From: Kiritimatiellales bacterium | Lineage (GTDB): Bacteria > Verrucomicrobiota > Kiritimatiellia > Kiritimatiellales > Pontiellaceae | Reading direction: 5' to 3' | Assembly: GCA_021734595.1 (NCBI GenBank) | Contig: JAIPIO010000133.1 | Coordinates: 1-10,826 of the forward strand | Length of the DNA: 10,826 bases | Part shown: positions 1 to 7,156 of the stretch, piece by piece | Layout of the letters: each line of letters starts with the position of its first letter | Position numbering within the stretch: position 1 is the stretch's first letter | Notes under the pieces: generated by a model | What the model was told of the DNA's origin: nothing | Seen by the model: only the letters and a program-made list of their open reading frames with translations | Databases searched by the model: none | Program-made: the position numbers and the translations under genes

Positions 1-573
1 TGCATGGCGCCCATCTACTTTATATTGGCGAAACGCTACAAGCTCGGCTGGCTCGCACCGCACTTTGCCATTGCCGCGGCCTTTTCCATTACCGGACCGC
101 TCTTCATGGACCGCGACATTTTCTGGAACCGGGTTCCCGCGCTGCAGTCGCCCTGGTTTGTGCCGCACGTCTTCGCCTACATGGTATCGTATGCACTGGC
201 CGCCGTGGCCTTTGCGATCACCATCGGCGGAATCGTTTCCAGGCATTGGAAGAAAGCGGAGGAGACCGGCAAGGAGGCCAACGCCAGCTATCTGGTTCTG
301 CTGCTGGCCTATCCATTCATGACCTTCGGCATGCTTTCCGGCGCGCTGTGGGCCGAAGAAGCCTGGGGCATCTACTGGTCGTGGGACGCCAAGGAAACCT
401 GGGCGCTGATCACGTGGACGGCCTACCTGATCTATTTCCACTGCCGCATGAGTCCGCGGTTCAAGGACAGTGCCACGTTGACGCAGGTACTCGCATTCAT
501 TGCACTGCTGATCACCTTCTTCGTGGTCAACCTGCTGCCCAAAATGGGCAGCCTGCTGCACAGTTATGCTTAG
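1..573 (+). CDS. ccsA: Cytochrome c biogenesis protein CcsA, C-terminal part
   Basis: This is the C-terminal part of a CcsA/ResC-type membrane protein, which in System II cytochrome c maturation delivers haem across the cytoplasmic membrane for attachment to apocytochromes. The reading frame is open at the first base of the window, so the true start lies upstream; the Met at position 4 is probably internal. Counting from that Met, the haem-handling tryptophan-rich motif is WGIYWSWDAKETW (residues 121-133). The two flanking histidines expected of the family are H55 (VPHVFAYMVSYAL) and H186 in the C-terminal GSLLHSY. Several hydrophobic segments are visible, at about 57-77, 97-115, 133-146 and 161-178. 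A one-mismatch palindromic repeat copy at 237-251 encodes SRHWK in the loop after a membrane segment. The gene ends 12 bases before nfi. The family call is firm; the N-terminal half cannot be judged. Confidence 0.9.
   Translation, partial: CMAPIYFILAKRYKLGWLAPHFAIAAAFSITGPLFMDRDIFWNRVPALQSPWFVPHVFAYMVSYALAAVAFAITIGGIVSRHWKKAEETGKEANASYLVLLLAYPFMTFGMLSGALWAEEAWGIYWSWDAKETWALITWTAYLIYFHCRMSPRFKDSATLTQVLAFIALLITFFVVNLLPKMGSLLHSYA
237..251. repeat. Dispersed 15-bp palindrome, one mismatch, in ccsA
   Basis: TTCCAGGCATTGGAA, one arm mismatch from TTCCAANNNTTGGAA. It is read as (S)-R-H-W-K in ccsA. Confidence 0.7.
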
Positions 574-585
574 ACGGGATGAAAG

Positions 586-1236
586 ATGCATCCGTGGAAT
601 GTCAGTCCGAAAGATGCGATTGGGATTCAAAAGCAACTGCGGGATCAGCTGGTCCCTGAGGACCGGCTTGATGAGGTAACCTTTGTGGCAGGAGTCGATG
701 TCGGGTTCGAGGAAAACAACACCATTACCCGTGCCGCCGTCGTGGTGCTCGATTTCCAGACATTGGAACTTTGCGAATACGCCATTGCACGGCGCCCCAC
801 GTCGTTCCCCTACATCCCCGGCCTGCTCTCGTTCCGTGAAATCCCCGCCGTGCTTGATGCGCTGGAAAAATTGAAGCAACGGCCCACCCTGCTGCTGTGT
901 GACGGTCAAGGCATCGCCCACCCAAGGCGGCTTGGTATCGCCGCCCATCTCGGACTGTTGACTGATATCCCCTCTGTTGGCGTTGCCAAATCCCGGCTGA
1001 TTGGAACGCATGGTCCGCTTCCGGCTGAAAAGGGTGCTTTTGTGCCGTTAATGGACAAGGATCAACAGATCGGCATCGTGCTGCGCACCCGTACCAATGT
1101 GAAACCGCTTTATATTTCCGTCGGCCACAGGGTCGGTCTTGAAACCGCACGCAAGCATGTAATGTCCTGCATCACCAAGTACCGCCTGCCCGAAACCACC
1201 CGCTGGGCACATAAGCTGGCGTCCAATAAAAATTAA
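586..1236 (+). CDS. nfi: Endonuclease V (deoxyinosine 3' endonuclease)
   Basis: Endonuclease V nicks DNA near deoxyinosine, the product of adenine deamination, and so starts its repair. The 216-residue length is normal for the family. The catalytic set is complete: D38 in AGVDVGF, wedge Y76 in PYIPGLLSFRE, E85 in the same block, and D106 and H112 in the CDGQGIAHPRRLG block. The 21-residue spacing from E85 to D106 matches the Thermotoga enzyme (E89/D110). VAKSRL follows at 134-139. The ATG at 586 follows the ccsA stop by 12 bases; only a weak purine-rich stretch (GGGATGAAAG) precedes it, so it may be translated by coupling to ccsA. The stop codon TAA (1234-1236) overlaps the stop of the convergent glycosyltransferase gene. 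A one-mismatch palindromic repeat at 754-768 encodes FQTLE between the first catalytic aspartate and the wedge motif. Confidence 0.95.
   Translation: MHPWNVSPKDAIGIQKQLRDQLVPEDRLDEVTFVAGVDVGFEENNTITRAAVVVLDFQTLELCEYAIARRPTSFPYIPGLLSFREIPAVLDALEKLKQRPTLLLCDGQGIAHPRRLGIAAHLGLLTDIPSVGVAKSRLIGTHGPLPAEKGAFVPLMDKDQQIGIVLRTRTNVKPLYISVGHRVGLETARKHVMSCITKYRLPETTRWAHKLASNKN
754..768. repeat. Dispersed 15-bp palindrome, one mismatch, in nfi
   Basis: TTCCAGACATTGGAA, read as F-Q-T-L-E in nfi. Confidence 0.7.
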
Positions 1237-2711
1237 GCGGCGGATTCAGGTTCCAGCAGAAGCTTGTCGACCCGGGCGATTTCGAGAACACGGCGCGGTT
1301 TGGGACCCATGTTTTCAATGGTAACGGCAGTACCTTCAACCTGCGCCTGCTTTTTGAGTCCGGCCAGGAAACCGAGCCCGGAACTGTCGATAAAATCCAA
1401 CCGGACAGCGTCAATCCGGATGGACTTCAGCATGCCCTGCTGTTTCAGTTCATGATGCAGTTGCTCGGCCCGCAATCTGAATTCGGGCAGCGTCGCGGCG
1501 GTCAGCTCAAGGGGGAGCTCCAGCGTCAACGCATCCTCCGTATAAACCGCACTACCGCCAACATGGCTGGCAATGGCCTTCAGCAGCAAAGAAACTTCTT
1601 CAGGCGAATAGGCGATATCAAAATATTCGATCAGCCGACAGGTTTCAAGCAGACGCCTTACCTTCGGGCGCGGTGCATAGAGAATCAGGCGGCGGCCGTT
1701 TGCCCGGCAACACTTATTGACGGACAGCAGCGCGCCCAGTTCCATGCTGTCCAGCCATGGGATGGCGTGGATGTCCATTACGATCGAAGCCCGGCCGGCA
1801 ACGGTACCCAGCTCGGTTGCAAAGTTGTGTGCCGCCTGCTCGGTGCCCAAGGCACTGAAGGTTTCAATTTCGGCACCGGCGTTGCGGATTTCCGCCAGCG
1901 CATCCTTTTCCAATGAATGGAAGGTTACCGGCTTATCGGGCATGCGCCTGATGCTGAGAATCTGGCGGGTGGCCGAAACCAGGAAAGCGATATTGAGCAT
2001 GTAGCGCTTGAACAGACGGCGCGGGTTGGAAAGCATCCGCCAAAACCATTCCAAGTGGATTTTCTGCATCCAGACCGGCGCGCGTGTCTGGGCCCCGACA
2101 ATAAAGTCGAGCGTCCCGCCGATCCCCAAAGCCACCGGCACCTTCCAGTGGTGCACATGCATATTGATGAACTTATCCTGTTTCGGCGCACCAAAGGCCA
2201 CAAACAGAATGTCAGGGCGGGCCTGTTCGAGCCGCTGAAGGATGTCATCATGATCCATTTCCAGCAGCGACGCATACGGCGGGGAATAGGTTCCCGCCAC
2301 CTTCAGATCCGGGTGCCGCTCCTTGAGGATCTGCATCGCCTTTTCCGCCACGCCCTCCTCACCGCCCAAGCCATAGATGCTGACCCCCTCTTCCGCCGCA
2401 CGCCCCGCCAACATGGGGGTAATATCGCTGCCGGTAACACGCTCCTTAAGCGGCGGCCCAAAAAACGGCGCCAGCTTCACGATCGGGAAACCGTCGGCAA
2501 TCACCAAATCCGCCTCGATCAGAATCCGCTGCAGCTCCGGATCGTTCCAGGCCTGTGTAATAAAATCGAGATTGGCGGTCGCCACATTGACGGATCTGCC
2601 CGCGCGGACGCGTTCCACGACCCAATCGATTGCTTCGGCAAACGTTACGTTATGGAACGGCACCCCGAAAATCACCAGCGGCACCGCCGGCGCTGTTTCT
2701 ATACTGCTCAT
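1233..2711 (-). CDS. WecG/TagA/CpsF glycosyltransferase fused to two STAS domains
   Basis: This 492-residue protein combines an N-terminal WecG/TagA/CpsF-family (GT26) glycosyltransferase with two C-terminal STAS domains. GT26 enzymes add N-acetylmannosamine-type or related sugars to lipid-linked intermediates in teichoic acid, enterobacterial common antigen or exopolysaccharide synthesis. Family blocks seen are ATANLDF (44-50), IADGFPIV (71-78), RVTGSD (91-96), FVAFGAPKQDKFI (170-182), GIGGTLDFIVG (196-206) and the basic, aromatic RAPVWMQKIHLEWFWRMLSNP (210-230), thought to help membrane association. The first STAS-like domain spans about 262-382 with LDSMELG at 320-326. The second spans about 388-490 with the classic IDSSGLG at 441-447, the site phosphorylated in anti-sigma-factor antagonists. 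STAS tails suggest regulation by a phosphorylation switch, but that is inference. The ATG at 2711 has GGAG upstream with a rather long 13-base spacer. A one-mismatch palindrome at 1908-1922 encodes FHSLE in the linker between glycosyltransferase and first STAS domain. The sugar donor and acceptor cannot be told. Confidence 0.88.
   Translation of the reverse strand: MSSIETAPAVPLVIFGVPFHNVTFAEAIDWVVERVRAGRSVNVATANLDFITQAWNDPELQRILIEADLVIADGFPIVKLAPFFGPPLKERVTGSDITPMLAGRAAEEGVSIYGLGGEEGVAEKAMQILKERHPDLKVAGTYSPPYASLLEMDHDDILQRLEQARPDILFVAFGAPKQDKFINMHVHHWKVPVALGIGGTLDFIVGAQTRAPVWMQKIHLEWFWRMLSNPRRLFKRYMLNIAFLVSATRQILSIRRMPDKPVTFHSLEKDALAEIRNAGAEIETFSALGTEQAAHNFATELGTVAGRASIVMDIHAIPWLDSMELGALLSVNKCCRANGRRLILYAPRPKVRRLLETCRLIEYFDIAYSPEEVSLLLKAIASHVGGSAVYTEDALTLELPLELTAATLPEFRLRAEQLHHELKQQGMLKSIRIDAVRLDFIDSSGLGFLAGLKKQAQVEGTAVTIENMGPKPRRVLEIARVDKLLLEPESAA
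1908..1922. repeat. Dispersed 15-bp palindrome, one mismatch, in the glycosyltransferase-STAS gene
   Basis: TTCCAATGAATGGAA on the plus strand; the minus-strand gene reads it as F-H-S-L-E, at the junction of the glycosyltransferase and STAS parts. Confidence 0.65.
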
Positions 2712-2744
2712 GTGCTATGCCCATCTCCGGCAATACACAAGATT

Positions 2745-2759
2745 TTCCAATGACGGGAA
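2745..2759. repeat. Decayed dispersed palindrome in the divergent intergenic region
   Basis: TTCCAATGACGGGAA has an intact left arm and two mismatches in the right arm. It is the only copy between divergent genes. Confidence 0.45.
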
Positions 2760-2861
2760 AGCACATGCACACACAATTCTATCGCTTATTTGGTTGCGCC
2801 CCTCTAGGGGTGCCGATATATTCGGCGCCTTGATTTCAGAAGTTGTTAGTTAACCAGTAGT

Positions 2862-2867
2862 AAGGAG
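2862..2867 (+). promoter_or_regulatory. Ribosome binding site of eno
   Basis: AAGGAG stands about eight bases before the eno ATG and fixes the start at 2875. It is one of the few strong Shine-Dalgarno sequences in the window. Confidence 0.75.
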
Positions 2868-2874
2868 TATAGTT

Positions 2875-4152
<1,278 letters not shown>

Positions 4153-4172
4153 TCCAGCGCGTAGCGCTTGAT

Positions 4173-4203
4173 AAAAAGACGGTCTCCGGGCCGTCTTTTT
4201 TTT
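4173..4203 (+). terminator. Intrinsic terminator of eno
   Basis: AAAAAGACGG (4173-4182) is fully complementary to CCGTCTTTTT (4191-4200) around an eight-base loop, and the T run continues to 4203. The A-tract before the stem could let it work on the opposite strand too, but no gene ends there. Confidence 0.92.
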
Positions 4204-4215
4204 ATCGGGCAAGGC

Positions 4216-4243
4216 TTGTTGAACGGATAATTACGGGTATATT
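4216..4243 (+). promoter_or_regulatory. Candidate promoter of the ftsB-like gene
   Basis: TTGTTG (4216-4221) and TATATT (4238-4243) are 16 bases apart, downstream of the eno terminator. The -10 ends only nine bases before the ATG at 4253, so the transcript would have almost no leader. This is a prediction by eye; the -35 match is poor. Confidence 0.4.
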
Positions 4244-4252
4244 CCAGTTGAT

Positions 4253-4576
4253 ATGCAGCAGACCGAAAAATACTGGAGTCTCATCCATCGCGTGGTGCTG
4301 ATCGTCGTCCTACTCATGGCGGTGGTCGGCATTGTTTTGGCGTTCACCCCCAAGGTAAAGCAGATGAAGGACTACCAGCAGATCAAGGAAGATCTGCAGA
4401 AGAGGATCGATACCAACGAAGCGGGCGAGAAGGAGATCATTGACAATCGGAGCCGTTACAGAACAGACCCCGCTTTTGTTGAAAAAATAGCCCATGAGCG
4501 CGGCTACGCGCATAAAGACGAGGTCATCTTCCTGCTGCCCGAAGAATCATCAGGAACCAATGACGCGCCCCGATAA
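4253..4576 (+). CDS. FtsB/DivIC-like septum formation protein
   Basis: This 107-residue protein has the layout of the FtsB/DivIC family, small bitopic proteins that join FtsL and FtsQ (DivIB) in the divisome and help activate septal peptidoglycan synthesis. A short cytoplasmic N-terminus is followed by a membrane segment at about 13-31 (VVLIVVLLMAVVGIVLAF). A charged coiled-coil-like stretch covers about 35-65. The family-typical end follows, in which a DPAFVEKIAHERGYAHKDEVIF block (72-93) resembles the 'ARxELGMVRPGE' region of FtsB. The gene next to eno matches the eno-ftsB order known in Pseudomonas and other bacteria, which supports the call. There is no clear Shine-Dalgarno sequence before the ATG. 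The last 17 bases overlap the start of thiD. FtsB and DivIC are hard to tell apart from sequence alone, so no symbol is given. Confidence 0.8.
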   Translation: MQQTEKYWSLIHRVVLIVVLLMAVVGIVLAFTPKVKQMKDYQQIKEDLQKRIDTNEAGEKEIIDNRSRYRTDPAFVEKIAHERGYAHKDEVIFLLPEESSGTNDAPR

Positions 4577-5408
4577 AACCCCCGTGGTCTGGACGGTTGC
4601 GGGCTCCGACTCCGGCGGCGGCGCGGGCATCCAGGCCGACCTGAAAACCATGAACGCCTTCGGCGTCCACGGCTGCTCCGTCATCACCGCCCTCACCGCC
4701 CAGAACACACAGGGTGTCCAGTCATTGGAACCCGTCTCCGAATCCATGCTGCGCGCCCAGCTCGACGCACTCAAGGACGACCTGCCGCCCGCCGCCGTTA
4801 AAACCGGCATGCTCGGCAGTTCCAATGCCTGTAAAATCGTTGCAGAATTTTTCCAATCATTGGAAAGCTTCATCGTCTGCGATCCTGTCCTTGCTTCCAC
4901 CTCGGGCGAAAACCTGCTCGAGCCCGAAGCGCTCGACATCCTCATCGGCGGCATTTTTCCAACGGTTGGAATTCTCACGCCCAATCTTCCAGAGGTTGGA
5001 AAAATCATTGGAGAAGATTTCCAGACCTCTTGTCACGCCGTAGCCTTGCGAAGGCGGATGGAAAACGCGGCGGCGAGGATTCTGGAGCTGGGCGTCGGGT
5101 CGGTCCTGATCAAGGGCGGCCACGCACCGGGCGGCGAATGCCGCGACTACTGGACCAACGGGAAAGACGCAATGTGGTTGAGCAGCCCGCGCATCGAAAC
5201 CGCCGCCACCCACGGCACCGGCTGCATCCTCTCCGCCGCCATAGCCGCCGCCGTTGCCCTCGGGCAGGATATTCCCAACGCCGTCATCACCGCCAAAACC
5301 TTTCTCAACCAGTGCCTGAAAAATCCCGCCCACCTCGGCGGCGGCCCCGGCCCGATGATGATGGAACCGTTCAGGAACGATCCGGCGCACCGGCCAACAA
5401 TCCATTAA
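4560..5408 (+). CDS. thiD: Hydroxymethylpyrimidine/phosphomethylpyrimidine kinase
   Basis: ThiD phosphorylates hydroxymethylpyrimidine and its monophosphate to give the pyrophosphate used by thiamine phosphate synthase. The ATG at 4560 is preferred over the upstream in-frame ATG at 4494 because it has AGGA just upstream and begins close to the conserved core; the protein is then 282 residues, slightly longer than E. coli ThiD (266). Motifs are VAGSDSGGGAGIQADLKT (13-30), CSVITALTAQNTQGVQS (39-55), KTGMLGS (81-87), CDPVLASTSGENLL (107-120), LTPNLPE (139-145), VLIKGGH (182-188) and the anion hole THGTGC (217-222). It shares 17 bases with the preceding gene, so translation is probably coupled. 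Five palindromic repeat copies lie within it (4716-5001), plus a hairpin-bearing stretch at 5019-5063 (about residues 154-168). Between NLPE and the AARILELG helix it is about six residues longer than E. coli ThiD, consistent with tolerated insertions. No other thiamine gene is nearby. Confidence 0.93.
   Translation: MTRPDKTPVVWTVAGSDSGGGAGIQADLKTMNAFGVHGCSVITALTAQNTQGVQSLEPVSESMLRAQLDALKDDLPPAAVKTGMLGSSNACKIVAEFFQSLESFIVCDPVLASTSGENLLEPEALDILIGGIFPTVGILTPNLPEVGKIIGEDFQTSCHAVALRRRMENAAARILELGVGSVLIKGGHAPGGECRDYWTNGKDAMWLSSPRIETAATHGTGCILSAAIAAAVALGQDIPNAVITAKTFLNQCLKNPAHLGGGPGPMMMEPFRNDPAHRPTIH
4716..4730. repeat. Decayed dispersed palindrome in thiD (first of five)
   Basis: GTCCAGTCATTGGAA, with two arm mismatches, read as V-Q-S-L-E. 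The conserved ThiD block GVQS overlaps it, so this copy may be chance resemblance or ancestral sequence. Confidence 0.4.
4820..4834. repeat. Decayed dispersed palindrome in thiD (second of five)
   Basis: TTCCAATGCCTGTAA, with an intact left arm and two mismatches in the right arm, read as (S)-S-N-A-C-K. It differs at one base from the reverse complement of the 237-251 copy. Confidence 0.5.
4851..4865. repeat. Dispersed 15-bp palindrome, perfect arms, in thiD
   Basis: TTCCAATCATTGGAA, read as F-Q-S-L-E in thiD. Confidence 0.85.
4957..4971. repeat. Dispersed 15-bp palindrome, perfect arms, in thiD
   Basis: TTCCAACGGTTGGAA, read in a different frame as F-P-T-V-G, just before the conserved LTPNLPE motif. 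Confidence 0.85.
4987..5001. repeat. Dispersed 15-bp palindrome, one mismatch, in thiD
   Basis: TTCCAGAGGTTGGAA, read as L-P-E-V-G-K. It overlaps the conserved LPE of ThiD and lies only 15 bases after the previous copy. Confidence 0.6.
5019..5063. repeat. Possible short insertion with hairpin inside thiD
   Basis: The segment starts with TTCCAG and ends with ATGGAA, the two half-arms of the palindrome family. Between them lies a small hairpin, GCCTT-GCG-AAGGC (5043-5055), with CGCC (5036-5039) also complementary to GGCG (5053-5056). It encodes the Arg-rich FQTSCHAVALRRRME, which looks out of place in ThiD. That it is an insertion is inference. Confidence 0.4.
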
Positions 5409-5459
5409 ACCATCAATCCACACTTCCATTCCGCTGCTCTTCCCATTACTATCTTCTGC

Positions 5460-5951
5460 ATGAGCCCAATACACATTTATATAACGTTGTTGCTGGCTGG
5501 ATTCCTCCTGATTGGGGTGGAGATATTCATCCCCGGCGGAATTCTTGGCATTTTCGGGGCGGTGGCTTGGATTGCCGCGGCAATCATCGGGCTTGGCAAG
5601 TTTGATCCGCCGTGGAATGTGCTCAGCGCGGTCGCGATTCTGTTTACCGGTGTGTTGACGTTCGTGGTCTGGATACGCTATTTCCCGAAAAGTAGCATCG
5701 GCAAAAGCCTGTCGCTCGCTAAAAACGGCTCCGACTTCAAGGCGCACATCTCCGATGAAACGATGGCGATCGGCACGGTTGGCGAAGCACTTTCCGATCT
5801 CCGCCCGTCCGGCCTGGCCCGGTTTGACGGCAGGCGCGTGGATGTGGTGGCGGACGGCGAATGGATCGGGGCCGGTGCGGCGATCAAAATATCATCCACG
5901 GCCAACGGACACATCTCTGTTGTACAATTCAATGAAACCGGCGGCGAGTGA
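5460..5951 (+). CDS. Short NfeD-family membrane protein
   Basis: This 163-residue protein is a short NfeD homologue lacking the ClpP-like protease domain of long NfeD proteins. Three hydrophobic segments are seen at about 6-20, 24-45 and 53-73, with the family-like VEIFIPGGILGIFGAV block (20-35). A C-terminal OB-fold domain (about 104-158) contains GTVGEALSDLRPSGLARFDGRRVDV, typical of NfeD. Short NfeD proteins are usually encoded next to flotillin-type genes (yqeZ-floA in Bacillus subtilis) and are thought to act with them in membrane organisation; the floA gene here lies two genes downstream. The ATG at 5460 has no Shine-Dalgarno sequence and is preceded at 5447-5452 by TACTAT, with TTCCAT 17 bases further upstream, so a leaderless transcript is possible. 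The end abuts the next gene. Confidence 0.88.
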   Translation: MSPIHIYITLLLAGFLLIGVEIFIPGGILGIFGAVAWIAAAIIGLGKFDPPWNVLSAVAILFTGVLTFVVWIRYFPKSSIGKSLSLAKNGSDFKAHISDETMAIGTVGEALSDLRPSGLARFDGRRVDVVADGEWIGAGAAIKISSTANGHISVVQFNETGGE

Positions 5952-5956
5952 GTCCC

Positions 5957-7156
5957 ATGTTTTCCAGATACGCTAAATTTATTCTGCCGGTGTGGTTGCT
6001 GGTCTCTTCCCAGGTCATGGCGCTTGAGTTTGCGGCGCCCGACAGCTTCTCGCTGCCTGAAGACAAAACCATATCGAATGAACTTTGGCTGGCGACGGGC
6101 GCGGCCGATATCCGGGGCACCGTCCAAGACGACCTCTTTGTAATGGCGGGTACCAACCTGCTGTTCAACGGCACATTCGAAGGCAATGTGTGGGGACTGG
6201 GCTCCGGTGTAATCCTGAGCGGACACGCCGGACGCAATGTCCGCCTAGCGGGCCAGACGGTGCAGGTCGACGGGCAAGTCGGCGGCAACGTGCTGGCGTG
6301 CGCCACCACCGTGAAAATCAATCCCGGCGCAGATATCAAGGGCAGTCTCGGTTTGCTGGGCCAGACCGTGATTGTTGAAGGTGTCGCGGGCGGCAATGTT
6401 TCCATCCTGGCGCAGCGCGTTACGCTGTCTGCGCAAATCGGCGGCGATGTCAGGATCACCTCCTCCGAGATTGTGGTGCAACCGAACACGGTTATCCATG
6501 GCGACCTCGTCTATACATCCGCCAGGGAGCTGGTGCTGCCGGAAGGTATTGTGGAAGGCAGTCTGGTGCGCAAAGCCGAACCCGCACAAAAGGGGACTCC
6601 CCTGACGGCGGGCAACCTGATTTCCCATTTTGTATGGTATGTGGCCGCTGTTTTTGCGGGACTTCCCTTCCTGGCCCTGTTTCCGCTGACCTCCGCCCTG
6701 GCATCGCAGACGGCCCGCAAATCGCCTTGGCGCTGCCTGTGGGTCGGTGCGCTCGCGTCCATTGTTCTTCCCGTCTTTGGATTCATGTGCATCTTCTCCA
6801 TCATTGGCCTGCCGCTCGGCTGCCTGATGCTTGCGTTCTGGGGCATGCTGGTTTATGTGAGCCGGATCATTGTCGGCCTCGTCCTGGGCGCCATCATGCT
6901 GCGCCGGAAAAACAACTCGTTTTTACAGATCCTGATGACGCTGTCCGCCGGCCTGTTTGTGATTTATGTCGGGCTGGCGCTACCCGTGATCAACATATCC
7001 GTATTCCTGATGGTTACCTGGATCGGCATGGGTGCATTGCTGATCGGGCTGTTCCAGAAAAAACAGCTCGTTTTTCAGATTCCACAACAGCTGCGTAATC
7101 TGGCAGAATCCAAAGCACAAGAAGAAGCGAAAGAAAACGAGGAGGAGTTGTCATGA
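5957..7156 (+). CDS. Bactofilin-like beta-helix protein with C-terminal membrane domain
   Basis: This is a roughly 399-residue protein with three parts. The N-terminus looks like a signal peptide (FILPVWLLVSSQVMA, about residues 8-22). The next part, about 35-205, is a run of short repeats rich in Gly and Val (VQVDGQVGGNV, VIVEGVAGGNV, VTLSAQIGGDV), the pattern of a bactofilin or polymer-forming right-handed beta-helix. The C-terminal part, about 220-370, has four or five membrane segments and ends in a charged tail (ESKAQEEAKENEEELS). The signal peptide would put the helix outside the cytoplasm, unlike classic cytoplasmic bactofilins. An in-frame GTG at 5948 would overlap the nfeD stop by four bases (GTGA) and is a credible alternative start; ATG 5957 was chosen because every other gene here uses ATG. 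The gene overlaps floA by four bases (ATGA), so the three genes are surely co-transcribed. The function is unknown; a scaffold for the FloA/NfeD assembly is inference. Confidence 0.8.
   Translation: MFSRYAKFILPVWLLVSSQVMALEFAAPDSFSLPEDKTISNELWLATGAADIRGTVQDDLFVMAGTNLLFNGTFEGNVWGLGSGVILSGHAGRNVRLAGQTVQVDGQVGGNVLACATTVKINPGADIKGSLGLLGQTVIVEGVAGGNVSILAQRVTLSAQIGGDVRITSSEIVVQPNTVIHGDLVYTSARELVLPEGIVEGSLVRKAEPAQKGTPLTAGNLISHFVWYVAAVFAGLPFLALFPLTSALASQTARKSPWRCLWVGALASIVLPVFGFMCIFSIIGLPLGCLMLAFWGMLVYVSRIIVGLVLGAIMLRRKNNSFLQILMTLSAGLFVIYVGLALPVINISVFLMVTWIGMGALLIGLFQKKQLVFQIPQQLRNLAESKAQEEAKENEEELS
7141..7147 (+). promoter_or_regulatory. Ribosome binding site of floA
   Basis: GGAGGAG lies five bases before the floA ATG and is encoded by the Glu-rich tail of the upstream gene. 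It fixes the start at 7153 and is the strongest Shine-Dalgarno sequence in the window. Confidence 0.8.

Larger units (their letters stand above)
2712..2874. promoter_or_regulatory. Divergent intergenic region upstream of the glycosyltransferase gene and eno
   Basis: This 163-base region separates two divergently transcribed genes and should hold both promoters. On the plus strand TTGCGC (2794-2799) and TATATT (2817-2822) are 17 bases apart and could be the -35 and -10 of eno. The -10 lies inside a dyad, GGTGCCGA (2809-2816) against TCGGCGCC (2822-2829) with a TATAT centre, and next to CCCCTCTAGGGG (2799-2810). A regulator could bind there, but no operator family is recognised. A decayed copy of the dispersed palindrome lies at 2745-2759. 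No convincing promoter was picked for the minus-strand gene. Confidence 0.4.

Noticed and set aside
1917..2753. 278-codon plus-strand frame opposite the glycosyltransferase gene
   Set aside because: Arg/His/Gln-rich composition typical of an antisense shadow; the minus-strand protein has clear family motifs.
4494..4559. Upstream in-frame start for thiD at 4494
   Set aside because: It would add 22 non-conserved residues encoded inside the ftsB-like gene; the ATG at 4560 has a nearby AGGA and starts at the conserved core.
4857..5747. 296-codon minus-strand frame across thiD and nfeD
   Set aside because: It crosses two well-supported plus-strand genes and has no recognisable motif.
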